DNA from: Haloarcula sp. CBA1127
GTDB taxonomy: Archaea; Halobacteriota; Halobacteria; Halobacteriales; Haloarculaceae
Direction of reading: 5' to 3'
Assembly: GCF_001485575.1 (NCBI RefSeq)
Contig: NZ_BCNB01000002.1
Location: forward strand, 1-64,000
DNA: 64,000 bases
The translations under genes and the position numbers were made by a program. A model generated the notes under the pieces. That model was not told the origin of the DNA, ran no database searches, and was given only the letters and a program-made list of their open reading frames with translations. Of this stretch, positions 42,774-52,376 are shown one piece after another (within the stretch, counting starts at the first letter, position 1; each line of letters starts with the position of its first letter).

Positions 42774-44489
42774 TCAGTCGTCAGCAGCGCGGTCAAGTTC
42801 GGGGCGGGTCGCACCACCCCATTCCTCGTAGGAGCGAAGCACGTCGCCGTTTCGCTTGCCGGTCAGTTCGCCGTCCCGGACGGCAATCTCGCCGCCGACG
42901 AGGACGTACTCCATCCCATCGGAGCACTGGAACGGGTTCTCGTAGGTCGCGTTCGCCGCCACCGAGTCGAGGTCGAAAGCCACGAGGTCCGCGATGTACC
43001 CCTCACGGACGTAGCCGCGGTCCCTCAAACCAAGGATATCAGCCGGGTTGCCTGCGGCTTTGTACGCCAGCAGTTCCGGCGAGAGTACGTTCCGCTCTCG
43101 AACGTACCGTTCGAGGATGCGGCTGAACGCCCCGATGGCCCGCGGATGGGGTTTCCCGCCGAAGATGCCGTCCGTGCAGAACGTGCCGCGGTCGTCCGCG
43201 AGGAACCGTTCAATGTCTTCCTCGGCCATCACAAAGTCAGCCATCGTCACGTCCAGATTCTCCGCGACGAGTAGTTCACACATCGCGTCAACCGGCTCAC
43301 GGCCCATCTCGGCGGCGATGTCCGCGATGGTATCACCCTGATAGCGGCCGCTCCCGGTCCGCGTGATGAGGATATTGTCCCACGACCCGGCGGCGTACGC
43401 GAGATTCTCCCAGTCACCCGGCTGAGAGATGTCAGTGGCGATGCGGTCGCGAACCGCCGCTGAGTTAAGACGATGACGGATGGCTTCCGAGTCGCCCTGC
43501 CGTGCCCACGGCGGCAACAGTGCGGTGAGCATCGTCGACCCGGCGGTGTACGGATACTGGTCGAAGGTGACCCGCTGACCACGGTTGACGGCGTCGTCGA
43601 ACAGGTCGAGCACAGCCTCGGAGTCCCCCCAGTTCTGCTGGCCGCCGACCTTGAGATGGGAGACATGGGCGTGACAGCCGCCGCGTCGGCATATATCGAG
43701 ATACCGGTCGATAGATTCGACCACGCGATCCGTCTCGTTCCAGACGTGAGAGATCATGAACGAGTCGCGCTTGGCGAGGGTATCCGCAAGCGCCACCAGT
43801 TCGTCGTCGCGAGCGTACGAACTCGGCGGATATATCATCCCTTTGGACATGCCGAACGCGCCTTCTTCTAGCGCTACTTCGAGTTCCTGTCGAATCGCAT
43901 CGAGTTCTCCGGGCGCCGTGTCGTGGTCCGACTTCGGTCTGTCCAGCCGTTGACTGGTGACTGGCCCGGCGGCAACGACGTGTTCGCCGCTGAGTGGGCG
44001 GTCTTCGAACCCGGCCAGCATCGACCTGATGTTTCCGTGTGGGGCGTAGTACGCACAGTTGACAGCGGGCTCGGCGGATTCAAGCGCCTCAAGATAGCCG
44101 GAAACGGTGTGCCAGGGCCACGTTTCGCCGAGCGTGCCGTCGAGTGATTTGACCCGTTCCGCCCACTCGTCGGTGAGGTTCGGCGGCACCGGAGCGACGC
44201 TGACCCCGTCCTGTCCGAGGACTTCCGTCGTGATGCCCTGCGTCAGTTTCTCCCTGGCACCGGGATTCTCGAATAGCCGAAGCTCCGAATGCGCGTGCAT
44301 ATCGATGAACCCTGGTGCGAGATACGACCCGTCGAGGTCGACAACGCGGTCGGCCGCAAGCGGGGCCTCGCTGATAGCCTCGATTCGACCGTCGGCGACA
44401 CGCACGCTCGCAGTGAACGGAGGGCGACCGCTCCCGTCCAGCACCCGCGCGTCTCTGAACGCAATAGACGCGGCACTCAGCTCGGTCAT
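42774..44489 (-). CDS. N-acyl-D-amino-acid deacylase family amidohydrolase
   Basis: A 571-residue D-aminoacylase/dihydroorotase-like enzyme. Metal-site residues include H65 and H67 (DMHAH), H in HVSHLKVGG and D in FCTDGIFGG. I start at the ATG at 44489 (MTELSAASIAF). The frame stays open far upstream, but that part is antisense to the carbamoylase gene and is not real. The family hydrolyses N-acyl-D-amino acids and related amides. Here it may act on an N-acyl or ureido product of ring cleavage. It is divergent from the carbamoylase gene. Confidence 0.8.
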   Translation of the reverse strand: MTELSAASIAFRDARVLDGSGRPPFTASVRVADGRIEAISEAPLAADRVVDLDGSYLAPGFIDMHAHSELRLFENPGAREKLTQGITTEVLGQDGVSVAPVPPNLTDEWAERVKSLDGTLGETWPWHTVSGYLEALESAEPAVNCAYYAPHGNIRSMLAGFEDRPLSGEHVVAAGPVTSQRLDRPKSDHDTAPGELDAIRQELEVALEEGAFGMSKGMIYPPSSYARDDELVALADTLAKRDSFMISHVWNETDRVVESIDRYLDICRRGGCHAHVSHLKVGGQQNWGDSEAVLDLFDDAVNRGQRVTFDQYPYTAGSTMLTALLPPWARQGDSEAIRHRLNSAAVRDRIATDISQPGDWENLAYAAGSWDNILITRTGSGRYQGDTIADIAAEMGREPVDAMCELLVAENLDVTMADFVMAEEDIERFLADDRGTFCTDGIFGGKPHPRAIGAFSRILERYVRERNVLSPELLAYKAAGNPADILGLRDRGYVREGYIADLVAFDLDSVAANATYENPFQCSDGMEYVLVGGEIAVRDGELTGKRNGDVLRSYEEWGGATRPELDRAADD

Positions 44490-44561
44490 GTCTGCTGACT
44501 CGCGGAACGGTCGTTTGGCTCTTTCGGTGGTCTCACCCGTGTGTGACAGGGGGCGAGCGCG

Positions 44562-44585
44562 TGCCACACCGTGTCTGTCGGTGTG
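44562..44585 (+). promoter_or_regulatory. CACACCG inverted repeat between two hydrolase genes
   Basis: TGCCACAC begins at 44562. CACACCG at 44565-44571 and CGGTGTG at 44579-44585 form a perfect 7-base inverted repeat with a 7-base spacer. It is about 55 bases before the carbamoylase ATG and 75 bases from the divergent deacylase start, so it could control both. Confidence 0.55.
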
Positions 44586-44639
44586 TGTGGTGCCAGCCCC
44601 GACACAATCTTCAAGACGACACCGCGGAACAGCTACCCA

Positions 44640-45872
44640 ATGCCATCCATCAGTCTCGATAGCGAGCGGTTCAGACGGCGCTTCGATACGTTCAACAAGA
44701 TAGGCGCGACAGAACGGGGCGGCGTGAATAGGCCGAGCCTGTCCGACGAGAACAAAGCGGCCCGCGACACACTGGTCGAGTGGTTCCGCGAGGCCGGGCT
44801 GGAGGTCCGTATCGATACGATGGGCAATATCTTCGGTCGCCGAGACGGGACAGAGGGCGACGCCGCGCCGGTGCTGTTCGGGTCCCACATCGACAGCCAG
44901 TACAACGGTGGTCGGTACGATGGCGTTATCGGCGTCCTTGGTGGATTGGAAGTGATCGAGGCGTTCAACGACGCCGGCGTGACAACCGAACGGCCGCTGG
45001 AGGTTGTCGCCTGGAGCAACGAGGAGGGCGTCCGTTTTCAGCCGGATATGCTCGGCAGCGGTGTCTACTGTGATATTTTTGATCTCGACTACGCATACGA
45101 GCGCGAGGACAAGGAGGGCAGACGGTTCGGCGACGAACTCGAACGCATCGGCTACAAGGGAGATGTTCCCTGCGAAGCCGACGACATCCACTGCTACTTC
45201 GAGATGCACGTCGAGCAGGGGCCGTTTCTCGAACAGCAGGACATCCCAGTCGCTGCTGTCGAAGGCGTGTTCGGCTTTTCCTGGCTGAACGTCACCTTCG
45301 AGGGCCAGGCGAACCACGCCGGGCCGACACCGATGGATATGCGCCACGACGCGTTCGTGGCGACGGCAGACGTGACCCGTGCGGTCCGGCGGATCACAGC
45401 GACCGAAGGAACGGATCTCGTCGGGACGGTCGGCAGCGTCGACGTGTGGCCGAACGCCATCAACGTCATCCCTGAGACGGTGGAGTTCACGCTCGATTTC
45501 CGCGCGTACGACGACGCCGTGGTCGATGCGGCCGTCGAGCAGATCAGGGACGAGGTCGCCCACGCAGCCCTGCGCGAAGGGCTTGAATACGAGATCGAGG
45601 AGATAATGCGGGTCGACGCGGACCCGTTCGATCAGGGCTGCATAGACACGGTCGTCGAGGCCGCCGAGACGGTCGGCTGTGAGTACACGCGACTGGTCAG
45701 CGGCGCAGGCCACGACGCGAACTACCTCAACAAGATAGCCCCGACGAGCATGATTTTCGTTCCGAGCGTCGACGGGATCAGCCATCGCGAGAGCGAATTC
45801 ACCGAATGGGATGACATCGTCACCGGGACTGAGGTACTGCTGAACGCCGTGCAGGCGAAGGCCGCCGAGTGA
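44640..45872 (+). CDS. M20-family N-carbamoyl amidohydrolase (HyuC/AllC-like)
   Basis: A 410-residue binuclear amidohydrolase from the ATG at 44640 (MPSISLDSERFRRRF). Metal ligands are H83 (GSHIDSQ), D94, E128/E129 (SNEEG), H in MHVEQGPFLE and H in GAGHDANYL. The pattern fits N-carbamoyl-L-amino-acid hydrolase, beta-ureidopropionase or allantoate amidohydrolase. It would remove the carbamoyl group after the hydantoinase-type enzyme opens the ring. The substrate within this group is not resolved. Confidence 0.85.
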   Translation: MPSISLDSERFRRRFDTFNKIGATERGGVNRPSLSDENKAARDTLVEWFREAGLEVRIDTMGNIFGRRDGTEGDAAPVLFGSHIDSQYNGGRYDGVIGVLGGLEVIEAFNDAGVTTERPLEVVAWSNEEGVRFQPDMLGSGVYCDIFDLDYAYEREDKEGRRFGDELERIGYKGDVPCEADDIHCYFEMHVEQGPFLEQQDIPVAAVEGVFGFSWLNVTFEGQANHAGPTPMDMRHDAFVATADVTRAVRRITATEGTDLVGTVGSVDVWPNAINVIPETVEFTLDFRAYDDAVVDAAVEQIRDEVAHAALREGLEYEIEEIMRVDADPFDQGCIDTVVEAAETVGCEYTRLVSGAGHDANYLNKIAPTSMIFVPSVDGISHRESEFTEWDDIVTGTEVLLNAVQAKAAE

Positions 45873-46044
45873 ACTGTTCAGTTTTTAGCGAGTGAATACC
45901 ACACATATGGCACACGTCACACAGTAACAACCTCGTCTGTCGCACCTGTGTCATCCAGTTGTCTTGTGGTGGCCCATGCCCGTAACTTCGTCTGGCAACA
46001 GTGCGATCAACACCTGTGAACCATACATATATGAGATGGTGTTG

Positions 46045-46070
46045 CACACCTGTTCACTAACAGGCGTGTG
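46045..46070 (+). promoter_or_regulatory. Promoter and inverted repeat before first Mo-hydroxylase
   Basis: CACACCTGT at 46045-46053 faces ACAGGCGTGTG at 46060-46070, an inverted repeat with a two-base bulge. A strong TATA-like CATACATATATGAG lies at 46022-46035, placing the repeat over the likely transcription start, a typical repressor position. CCACAC and GGCACAC also occur at 45899-45915. Confidence 0.5.
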
Positions 46071-46080
46071 TTCGTAATGC

Positions 46081-46659
46081 ATGCCGAAAACTGGAGGGAA
46101 CGCTGTGGATATTGAACTCACAATTAACGGCGAGCGGACGATAGTCGAAGCCGGGTCAGGAGACGACCTGGCGACGGTTTTGAGACAGCACGGCTACATC
46201 GACGTAAAATGTGGCTGCGACGGCGGGACCTGCGGTGCATCGAAGGTATTCGTCGATGGGGACGTGCGGATGGCCTGCGAGATGGAGGCGACAGACGCCG
46301 ACGGGAGTGAGATACAGACCGTCGCGGCGCTTGGGACACAGGCCGACCTGCACCCGGTTCAGCAGGCGTTTGTCGACAACTTTGCCGTCCAGTGCGGATT
46401 CTGTATTCCGGGCATGGTAATCCAGGCGGTGGCGCTGCTGGATTCGAATCCCGACCCAACCGAGCGGGAGGTTCGGGAGGCGTTAGACGACAACGTCTGT
46501 CGCTGCACCGGCTATCAGAAACCGGTTGAAGCCGTGCTGGACGCAGCACAGCGAATGCAGGGGGAGCAGTCTGTCGCCGCAGACGGCGGCCACCCGGTCA
46601 GTGCGCCGACACATGGAGACGAATCGACCAGTTGCTGTGGAGGTGACTGCGATGAGTAA
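46081..46659 (+). CDS. Molybdenum hydroxylase [2Fe-2S] small subunit (copy 1)
   Basis: A 192-residue xanthine-dehydrogenase-type iron-sulfur subunit. The C-terminal cluster is standard: C105, C108, C140 and C142. The N-terminal plant-ferredoxin cluster is unusual. C46, C51 and C66 are present but the third ligand is Ser54 (CGAS instead of CGAC), while an extra Cys44 precedes it. A cysteine-rich tail SCCGGDC ends the protein. It transfers electrons from the Mo subunit. The next gene's ATG overlaps its stop region by eight bases. A GTG at 46105 is an alternative start. Confidence 0.86.
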   Translation: MPKTGGNAVDIELTINGERTIVEAGSGDDLATVLRQHGYIDVKCGCDGGTCGASKVFVDGDVRMACEMEATDADGSEIQTVAALGTQADLHPVQQAFVDNFAVQCGFCIPGMVIQAVALLDSNPDPTEREVREALDDNVCRCTGYQKPVEAVLDAAQRMQGEQSVAADGGHPVSAPTHGDESTSCCGGDCDE

Positions 46660-49102
46660 CGACGACGAGACAGCCAAAGCCGACGGCGGCACGGCCTCAC
46701 AGTCAGAGACTGTCGAAGACGAACGGTTCGAGGAGCACCCGCTCGAATGGGACGAACCTGAGAACAACGACAAGGCCCCCGACGAGCGCGACAGCGTCTC
46801 CCACCGGACGGAGAAGTACGACGATCGAAAGCTCGTCACCGGGCAGGCGAAGTACACCGCCGACTACGAGGAGCGGTATCCCGACCTCGCGTACGCAGCA
46901 GTCGTCCGGAGCGAAATCCCCCACGGCCGGGTGACCGACATCGACACGAGCGCGGCCGAGGCGATTGACGGCGTCGAAGCGGTCCTGACACCGGAATCCG
47001 ACGCGGTGCCGGACGCGAAATACACCAGCGCCGGACAGTCCTATCCCGAACCGAGCCCGTGGGACATGCACGTGCTGAACGAGCACGTCCGCTACATCGG
47101 TGACCCGATTGCTGCTGTCGCAGCCGAAGACCGGGCGACCGCGACTGCCGCCGTCGAGGCTATTGAGGTGTCCTACGAAGAGGCCGACTACGTCACCGAC
47201 CCGGAGGCGGCCTTCGACGAAGACGCACCGCAGTTGTTCGAGGACGGCGAGGTCGAAAACGAGATCGTCGGCCACGACTACGACCGCAACCGAATGGCTC
47301 ACATCGGGGGCGAACTGGGCGACGTGGACGGGGCGCTCGACGGCAACACCCACGTCCACGAAACCGAGTGGGAGACGATTCGCCAGTCCCACGCGAACGT
47401 CGAGAAGCACACCTCGTTAGCGTACACAGATGAAGACGACCGCCACGTCCTCATCACCAGTACGCAGGTACCAAACCACACCCGGAGACAGCTCGCCCAC
47501 CTGTTCGACATCCCGATCCGTGACATCCGGGTGACGAAGCCGCGGGTCGGTGGCGGATTCGGCGGGAAACAGGCGATGGTCGTCGAACCGATTCCGCTCG
47601 CGCTATCACTCGCCACCGACCGCCCGGTCCTGTACGAGGCCAGCCGCGAGGAGGAGTTCTACGCGATGCGCTCGCGGCACCCAATGAAAGTCAAAGCGAA
47701 GACGGCCGTGACCGACGACGGCGATATCGAAGCTATCGACATCTACGCCCTGTCGAACACCGGCGCGTACGGCAGCCACGGCATGACCGTCGCCGGCAAC
47801 GTCGGGAGCAAGCCGATGCCGCTGTACTCGAAGGTCCCGAACGCCCGCTTCGAGGCCGATATCGTCCATACGAACACGCCACAGACCGGTGCGATGCGGG
47901 GCTACGGCGCGCCACAGGGCACGCTCGCGCTGGAAGGGCATCTCGACGAAGTGGCCCGCGACCTCGGTCTCGACCCCATCGAATTCCGGCGGCGACACCA
48001 CATGGAAGTTGGCGACCTCGACGAGATTGCGGGGATGATGGGCGGAGAGGGGGCGAACCGCCGTATCCGCTCGTGTGGCCTCGACGAGTGCATCGAGCAC
48101 GGAAAGGACGCTATCGGCTACGATGACCTCGAACAGCCCGACGAGGACCACCTGCACCGCGGCATCGGGATGGCGCTATCCGCGCAGGGGACTGGCGTCG
48201 CTGGCGACGAACTCGGGGCCGCCCAGATAATGATGAACGAGGACGGGAGCTTCCACTTGCAGGTCGGCGGCGTCGACATCGGGACGGGCGCTGACACAGC
48301 GTTCCTTCAGATCGCCGCCGAAGTACTGGGCTGTGACGAGGACGACATAATCGTCAAATCCTCCGATACAGACGTGACGCCGTTCGACTACGGCGCGTAC
48401 GCCTCCTCGACGACGTACATCAGTGGGATGGCCGTCAAGAAGGCCGCAGAGGACGCGAAAGCACGGATTCTCGACTGGGGAGCAAAACTGCTAGACGAGC
48501 CAGTCGAGAAGCTGGAGACCGGCGACGGGACGGTGTACAGCGAGAGCAGCGGCGATTCGGTCACACTCGAAGACATCGGCTACGAGGCCGCCTACGGCGA
48601 CGACGAACGCGAACACATCCTGGGGAAAGGAACCCATTGCACCGAGGAGAGTCCCCCGCCCTTCGCTGCACAGTTCGCTGACGTGACAGTCGACGAGACT
48701 ACGGGCGAGTTTGAGGTCCACAAACTGGTCGTCGCGGTCGACTGCGGTGTCGCGATCAACCCTGGCATGGCCGAAGGCCAGATCGAGGGTGCGAACCACA
48801 TGAGCTACGAGATGGCCGTCAGCGACGGCATCACGCTCGACGACGAGGGACGGGCGGAGGTCGCTGACTTCGACGAGTACGGACTGCCGTCGGCGACCGA
48901 GACGCCGCCCATCGAGTCGATTCTGGTCGAGACACACGAACCGACCGGTCCGTTTGGCGCAAAATCGGTCGCCGAAGTTCCGACCAACACAGTCCCGCCG
49001 GCGCTGTCAAACGCCGTCCGTGACGCCGTCGGCGTCCGCATCCGGGAGATGCCCATCACCGCCGAGAAAATCAGGGCAAAACTGGACGAGCGTGAAATCT
49101 GA
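46652..49102 (+). CDS. Molybdenum hydroxylase large subunit (copy 1)
   Basis: An 816-residue molybdopterin subunit of the xanthine dehydrogenase family. The cofactor motifs GGGFGGKQ and MRGYGAPQG are present, and the catalytic glutamate lies in GAKSVAEVP near the C-terminus. The first 55 residues are a disordered acidic extension before HRTEKYDDRKLVTGQ. No FAD subunit gene is nearby. The linked SelD, YqeB and YqeC genes suggest a selenium-dependent enzyme acting on purines or other N-heterocycles. It starts inside the small-subunit gene, which implies coupled translation. Confidence 0.86.
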   Translation: MSNDDETAKADGGTASQSETVEDERFEEHPLEWDEPENNDKAPDERDSVSHRTEKYDDRKLVTGQAKYTADYEERYPDLAYAAVVRSEIPHGRVTDIDTSAAEAIDGVEAVLTPESDAVPDAKYTSAGQSYPEPSPWDMHVLNEHVRYIGDPIAAVAAEDRATATAAVEAIEVSYEEADYVTDPEAAFDEDAPQLFEDGEVENEIVGHDYDRNRMAHIGGELGDVDGALDGNTHVHETEWETIRQSHANVEKHTSLAYTDEDDRHVLITSTQVPNHTRRQLAHLFDIPIRDIRVTKPRVGGGFGGKQAMVVEPIPLALSLATDRPVLYEASREEEFYAMRSRHPMKVKAKTAVTDDGDIEAIDIYALSNTGAYGSHGMTVAGNVGSKPMPLYSKVPNARFEADIVHTNTPQTGAMRGYGAPQGTLALEGHLDEVARDLGLDPIEFRRRHHMEVGDLDEIAGMMGGEGANRRIRSCGLDECIEHGKDAIGYDDLEQPDEDHLHRGIGMALSAQGTGVAGDELGAAQIMMNEDGSFHLQVGGVDIGTGADTAFLQIAAEVLGCDEDDIIVKSSDTDVTPFDYGAYASSTTYISGMAVKKAAEDAKARILDWGAKLLDEPVEKLETGDGTVYSESSGDSVTLEDIGYEAAYGDDEREHILGKGTHCTEESPPPFAAQFADVTVDETTGEFEVHKLVVAVDCGVAINPGMAEGQIEGANHMSYEMAVSDGITLDDEGRAEVADFDEYGLPSATETPPIESILVETHEPTGPFGAKSVAEVPTNTVPPALSNAVRDAVGVRIREMPITAEKIRAKLDEREI

Positions 49103-49219
49103 ATCGGAGCGCGTGGACAGTCACGGCTACAGTGCCGGTGTGTCGGCGTGCCATATCACAAATCCGCGATAGCTATTTACCGTTCTGTTAGTCACGTTGC
49201 TGACATAGCCAGCGAGCTG

Positions 49220-49798
49220 ATGAGTCATATGGAAATCGAACTAGAAATTAACGGTGTGGAACGGACTGTCGAAGCATCGAAGTCCGATTCGCTTCTCGAT
49301 GTCCTTCGGCGGAACGGGTACACCGGATCGAAACGGGGGTGTAACACCGGCGCGTGCGGCTTCTGTACGGTCCACGTCGACGGCGAGCCGGTGAAATCCT
49401 GCGTCGAACCGGTGACGAAAGTGCGGGACGCATCCGTCGAGACAATCGAAGGTCTGGGCGAACAGGACGACTTGCATCCGGTGCAACAGGCATTCGTCGA
49501 CAACACTGCGCTACAGTGTGGCTTCTGTATTCCGGGGATGATCATGCGCTCGACGGCGCTGCTGGAGACGAATCCGAACCCGACCGAACAGGAGGTCCGG
49601 GAAGCCCTGTCGGACAACCTCTGTCGGTGTACCGGCTACAAGAAAATCGTCGAAGCGGTGCTAGACGCCGCCGAGCGGATGGACAGCGACACAGCCGTCG
49701 CCGCCGACGGTGGGCAGGCAGTGGATAGCGGCGGCGGGGCCGCCACGGTGACCGAGTGTTCACGCAACGACTGCGATTGCATGGAGGGCAATCAGTGA
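49220..49798 (+). CDS. Molybdenum hydroxylase [2Fe-2S] small subunit (copy 2)
   Basis: A 192-residue paralogue of the small subunit at 46081, from the ATG at 49220 (MSHMEIELEINGVERTV). Both clusters are canonical: C41, C46, C49 and C61, then C100, C103, C135 and C137. The C-terminus again carries extra cysteines (C180, C185 and C187). Its stop overlaps the GTG of the large subunit as GTGA. The promoter region has GTGCCGGTGTG and a TATA-like CTATTTACC near 49172. Confidence 0.87.
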   Translation: MSHMEIELEINGVERTVEASKSDSLLDVLRRNGYTGSKRGCNTGACGFCTVHVDGEPVKSCVEPVTKVRDASVETIEGLGEQDDLHPVQQAFVDNTALQCGFCIPGMIMRSTALLETNPNPTEQEVREALSDNLCRCTGYKKIVEAVLDAAERMDSDTAVAADGGQAVDSGGGAATVTECSRNDCDCMEGNQ

Positions 49799-52275
49799 GC
49801 GATTCCGACCGGGTACGGGAGACGAGCAAGCAACCCGAAGGGACAGAGAGGACGGAATCGGACCCGGCCGAAGCCGGCAGGGAGTCAGAGACGGGCGCGG
49901 CACGCGAACCCGACCGGAAGCCCGAATCGGAGCGCGATGCCATCTCGGTGGATGAGGAGAAAGACGACGCACGGAAAATCGTCACCGGACAAGCCCGCTA
50001 CACGGCGGACTACCGTGACCGGTTTCCAGACCTCGCCCATGGGAAGGTCGTCCGCAGTGACATCGCCCACGGCTACGTCGAATCGGTCGACACGAGCGCC
50101 GCCGAGGCGATGGATGGCGTCGACGCCGTCATCACGCCGTTCGACGACGTGGTTCCGGACAAACTGTACTCCAGTTCGGGCCAGTCCTATCCCGAGCCGA
50201 GCCCGTGGGACCTGAAAGTGTTGCGCGAGCACGTCCGTTTCGTCGGCGACCCGGTCGCTGCCGTGGCGGCTGACGACCCGGAAACGGCCGACCGCGCCGC
50301 ACGGAAAATCGAGATCGAGTACCGGGAGCTGGATGCCGTATTCGACCCCGAAGAAGCCCTTGACGAGGACGCACCACAACTGTTCGAGGCTGATGACGTA
50401 GAAAACAAGCAGTCAGGCGCGGACTACAGCCGAAACCTCGAATCGCACTTCGAAGGAGAACTCGGTGACGTAGCGGAGGCACTTGAGCAGGCGAGCGACG
50501 ACGAGAGACGGCACGTCATCCAGACGGAGTGGGAGACACCGTATCAGTCTCACTGCGTTCCCGAACCGCATACGACCATTGCCTACACCGACGAGGACGA
50601 CCGGCACGTGTTCATTACGGCAACGCAGGTCCCGTTTCATACCCGTCGCCAGATAGCGCACCTGTTCGACGTGCCTATCCGTGACGTGCGGGTGAAGAAA
50701 CCGCGTATCGGCGCTGGATTCGGGTCAAAACAGGAGATGGCAATCGAGCCGATAACGTTCGCATTGCATCTGGCGGCCGACCGGCCAGTCAAACTGGAGA
50801 TGAGCCGTCAGGAGGAGTTCACCGCGCTTCGCTTTCGGCATCCGATGCAGATGCAGATGCAGACCGCAGTGACGGACGACGGCGACATCGAGGCGATGGA
50901 CCTCTACACGCTGTCGAACTCGGGGGCCTACGGCACCCACGGCATGACCGTCGCGAACAACGTCGGAACGAAGCCGCTTCCACTCTACCCCCGGGTCCCG
51001 AACGTCCGCTTTTCAGGGGATGTGGTCCACACGAACCTCCCGATGGGGGCAGCCATGCGGGGCTACGGCGCGCCACAGGGGCATTTTGCCGTCGAAGCGC
51101 ACATGGACGAGGTAGCCCGTCGCCTCGACTTCGACCCCATCGAGTTCCGCCTGCGGAACGCGGTCCGCGAGGGCGACCTCGACCGGAGCGTCGCCATTCT
51201 GAAAGACGGCGACCGGTTCACCCGGACGATTCGCTCGTGTGGCCTCCGGGAGTGTGTCGAACGCGGAAAGGATGCTATCGGCTACGACGGCCTCGAACAA
51301 CCCGACGAAGACCATCTGCACCGCGGCGTCGGAATGGCGCTCATCGCCCAGGGGAGCGGTGTCGCGGGGAAGGAACTCGGTGCGGCGCAGGTACAGATGA
51401 ACGAGGACGGGAGCTTCCACCTGCAGGTCGGCGGCGTCGACACCGGGACCGGCGCGGACACGATGTTCTCCCAGATTGCCGCCGAGGTACTCGGTTGTAC
51501 GCCAGAGAATGTCGTCGTCATCGCAGCCGACACCGACCTGACGCCGTTCGACTACGGCGCGTACGCCTCTTCGACGACATACATCAGCGGCCGCGCGGTA
51601 AAGAACGCCGCCGAGGACGCCAAAAAGCGGTTACTGGAGTGGGGGTCGAAACTGCTCGGCGAGCCACCGGACGTGCTCGACACCGGCGACGGCGGCGTGT
51701 ACAGCGAGCGGACCGGGAACCGCGTATCGCTGGAGGACATCGGCTACGAAGCGACCTACGGCGACGACGAACGCGAGCATATCCTCGGGGACGGGAACCA
51801 CTCGACCGACGAAAGCCCGCCGCCCTACGGTGCGCAGTTCGTCGACGTGACTGTCGATACGGAGACCGGCAAGTACGAACTCAACAAGCTGGTGTTTGCG
51901 GCCGACTGCGGCGTCGCGATCAATCCCGCGCTGGTCGAAGGCCAGATAGAGGGCGGCGAGCACATGAGCCTCGAATACGCCACGAGCGGCGACCTGACCT
52001 TCGATGAGGACGGGAATCCAGACGTGCTCGGCTTCCGCCAGTACGGGATGCCGAGGACGACGGACCACCCCGAAATGGAGACGATTCTGGTCGAAACACA
52101 CGAACCTACGGGTCCATTCGGCGCGAAGTCTATCGCGGAACTTCCGACGAACGGCGTGCCGCCGGCGCTCTCAAACGCCATCCGCGACGCCGTCGGCGTT
52201 CGGCTGACCGAGTTGCCGTTCACTGCGGCGGACCTAATGGCGGCACTGGACGACCAGTCCGGTGCCGGAAAATAA
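49795..52275 (+). CDS. Molybdenum hydroxylase large subunit (copy 2)
   Basis: An 826-residue paralogue of the large subunit at 46652. The GTG at 49795 is chosen for its four-base overlap with the small-subunit stop. After an acidic disordered head of about 60 residues the cofactor motifs are GAGFGSKQ and MRGYGAPQG, with the catalytic glutamate in GAKSIAELP. It differs from copy 1 at GGGFGGKQ versus GAGFGSKQ, close to the Mo ligand sphere, which suggests a different substrate. It is followed by the DsrE-like gene on the same strand. Confidence 0.87.
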   Translation: MSDSDRVRETSKQPEGTERTESDPAEAGRESETGAAREPDRKPESERDAISVDEEKDDARKIVTGQARYTADYRDRFPDLAHGKVVRSDIAHGYVESVDTSAAEAMDGVDAVITPFDDVVPDKLYSSSGQSYPEPSPWDLKVLREHVRFVGDPVAAVAADDPETADRAARKIEIEYRELDAVFDPEEALDEDAPQLFEADDVENKQSGADYSRNLESHFEGELGDVAEALEQASDDERRHVIQTEWETPYQSHCVPEPHTTIAYTDEDDRHVFITATQVPFHTRRQIAHLFDVPIRDVRVKKPRIGAGFGSKQEMAIEPITFALHLAADRPVKLEMSRQEEFTALRFRHPMQMQMQTAVTDDGDIEAMDLYTLSNSGAYGTHGMTVANNVGTKPLPLYPRVPNVRFSGDVVHTNLPMGAAMRGYGAPQGHFAVEAHMDEVARRLDFDPIEFRLRNAVREGDLDRSVAILKDGDRFTRTIRSCGLRECVERGKDAIGYDGLEQPDEDHLHRGVGMALIAQGSGVAGKELGAAQVQMNEDGSFHLQVGGVDTGTGADTMFSQIAAEVLGCTPENVVVIAADTDLTPFDYGAYASSTTYISGRAVKNAAEDAKKRLLEWGSKLLGEPPDVLDTGDGGVYSERTGNRVSLEDIGYEATYGDDEREHILGDGNHSTDESPPPYGAQFVDVTVDTETGKYELNKLVFAADCGVAINPALVEGQIEGGEHMSLEYATSGDLTFDEDGNPDVLGFRQYGMPRTTDHPEMETILVETHEPTGPFGAKSIAELPTNGVPPALSNAIRDAVGVRLTELPFTAADLMAALDDQSGAGK

Positions 52276-52304
52276 GTTACCGAACGGTCGGTATTTTGCC
52301 GAAA

Positions 52305-52335
52305 AGTGCCACACCCAGAGTGCTTGCTCGTGTGT
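52305..52335 (+). promoter_or_regulatory. GCCACAC/GTGTGTC repeat before DsrE-like gene
   Basis: GTGCCACAC at 52305-52313 faces GTGTGTC at 52329-52335, a near-match to the GCCACAC inverted repeat seen elsewhere in the island. It lies 40-70 bases before the ATG at 52377, so the sulfur-relay and maturation genes may have their own regulated promoter. Confidence 0.52.
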
Positions 52336-52376
52336 CAGGCAAACTATTAAGACCGGTTCACCGAAATTCCGACAGT

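Noticed and set aside
44490..45785. Long open extension upstream of the D-aminoacylase gene on the minus strand
   Set aside because: It is antisense to the well-supported carbamoylase gene; the family start is at 44489.
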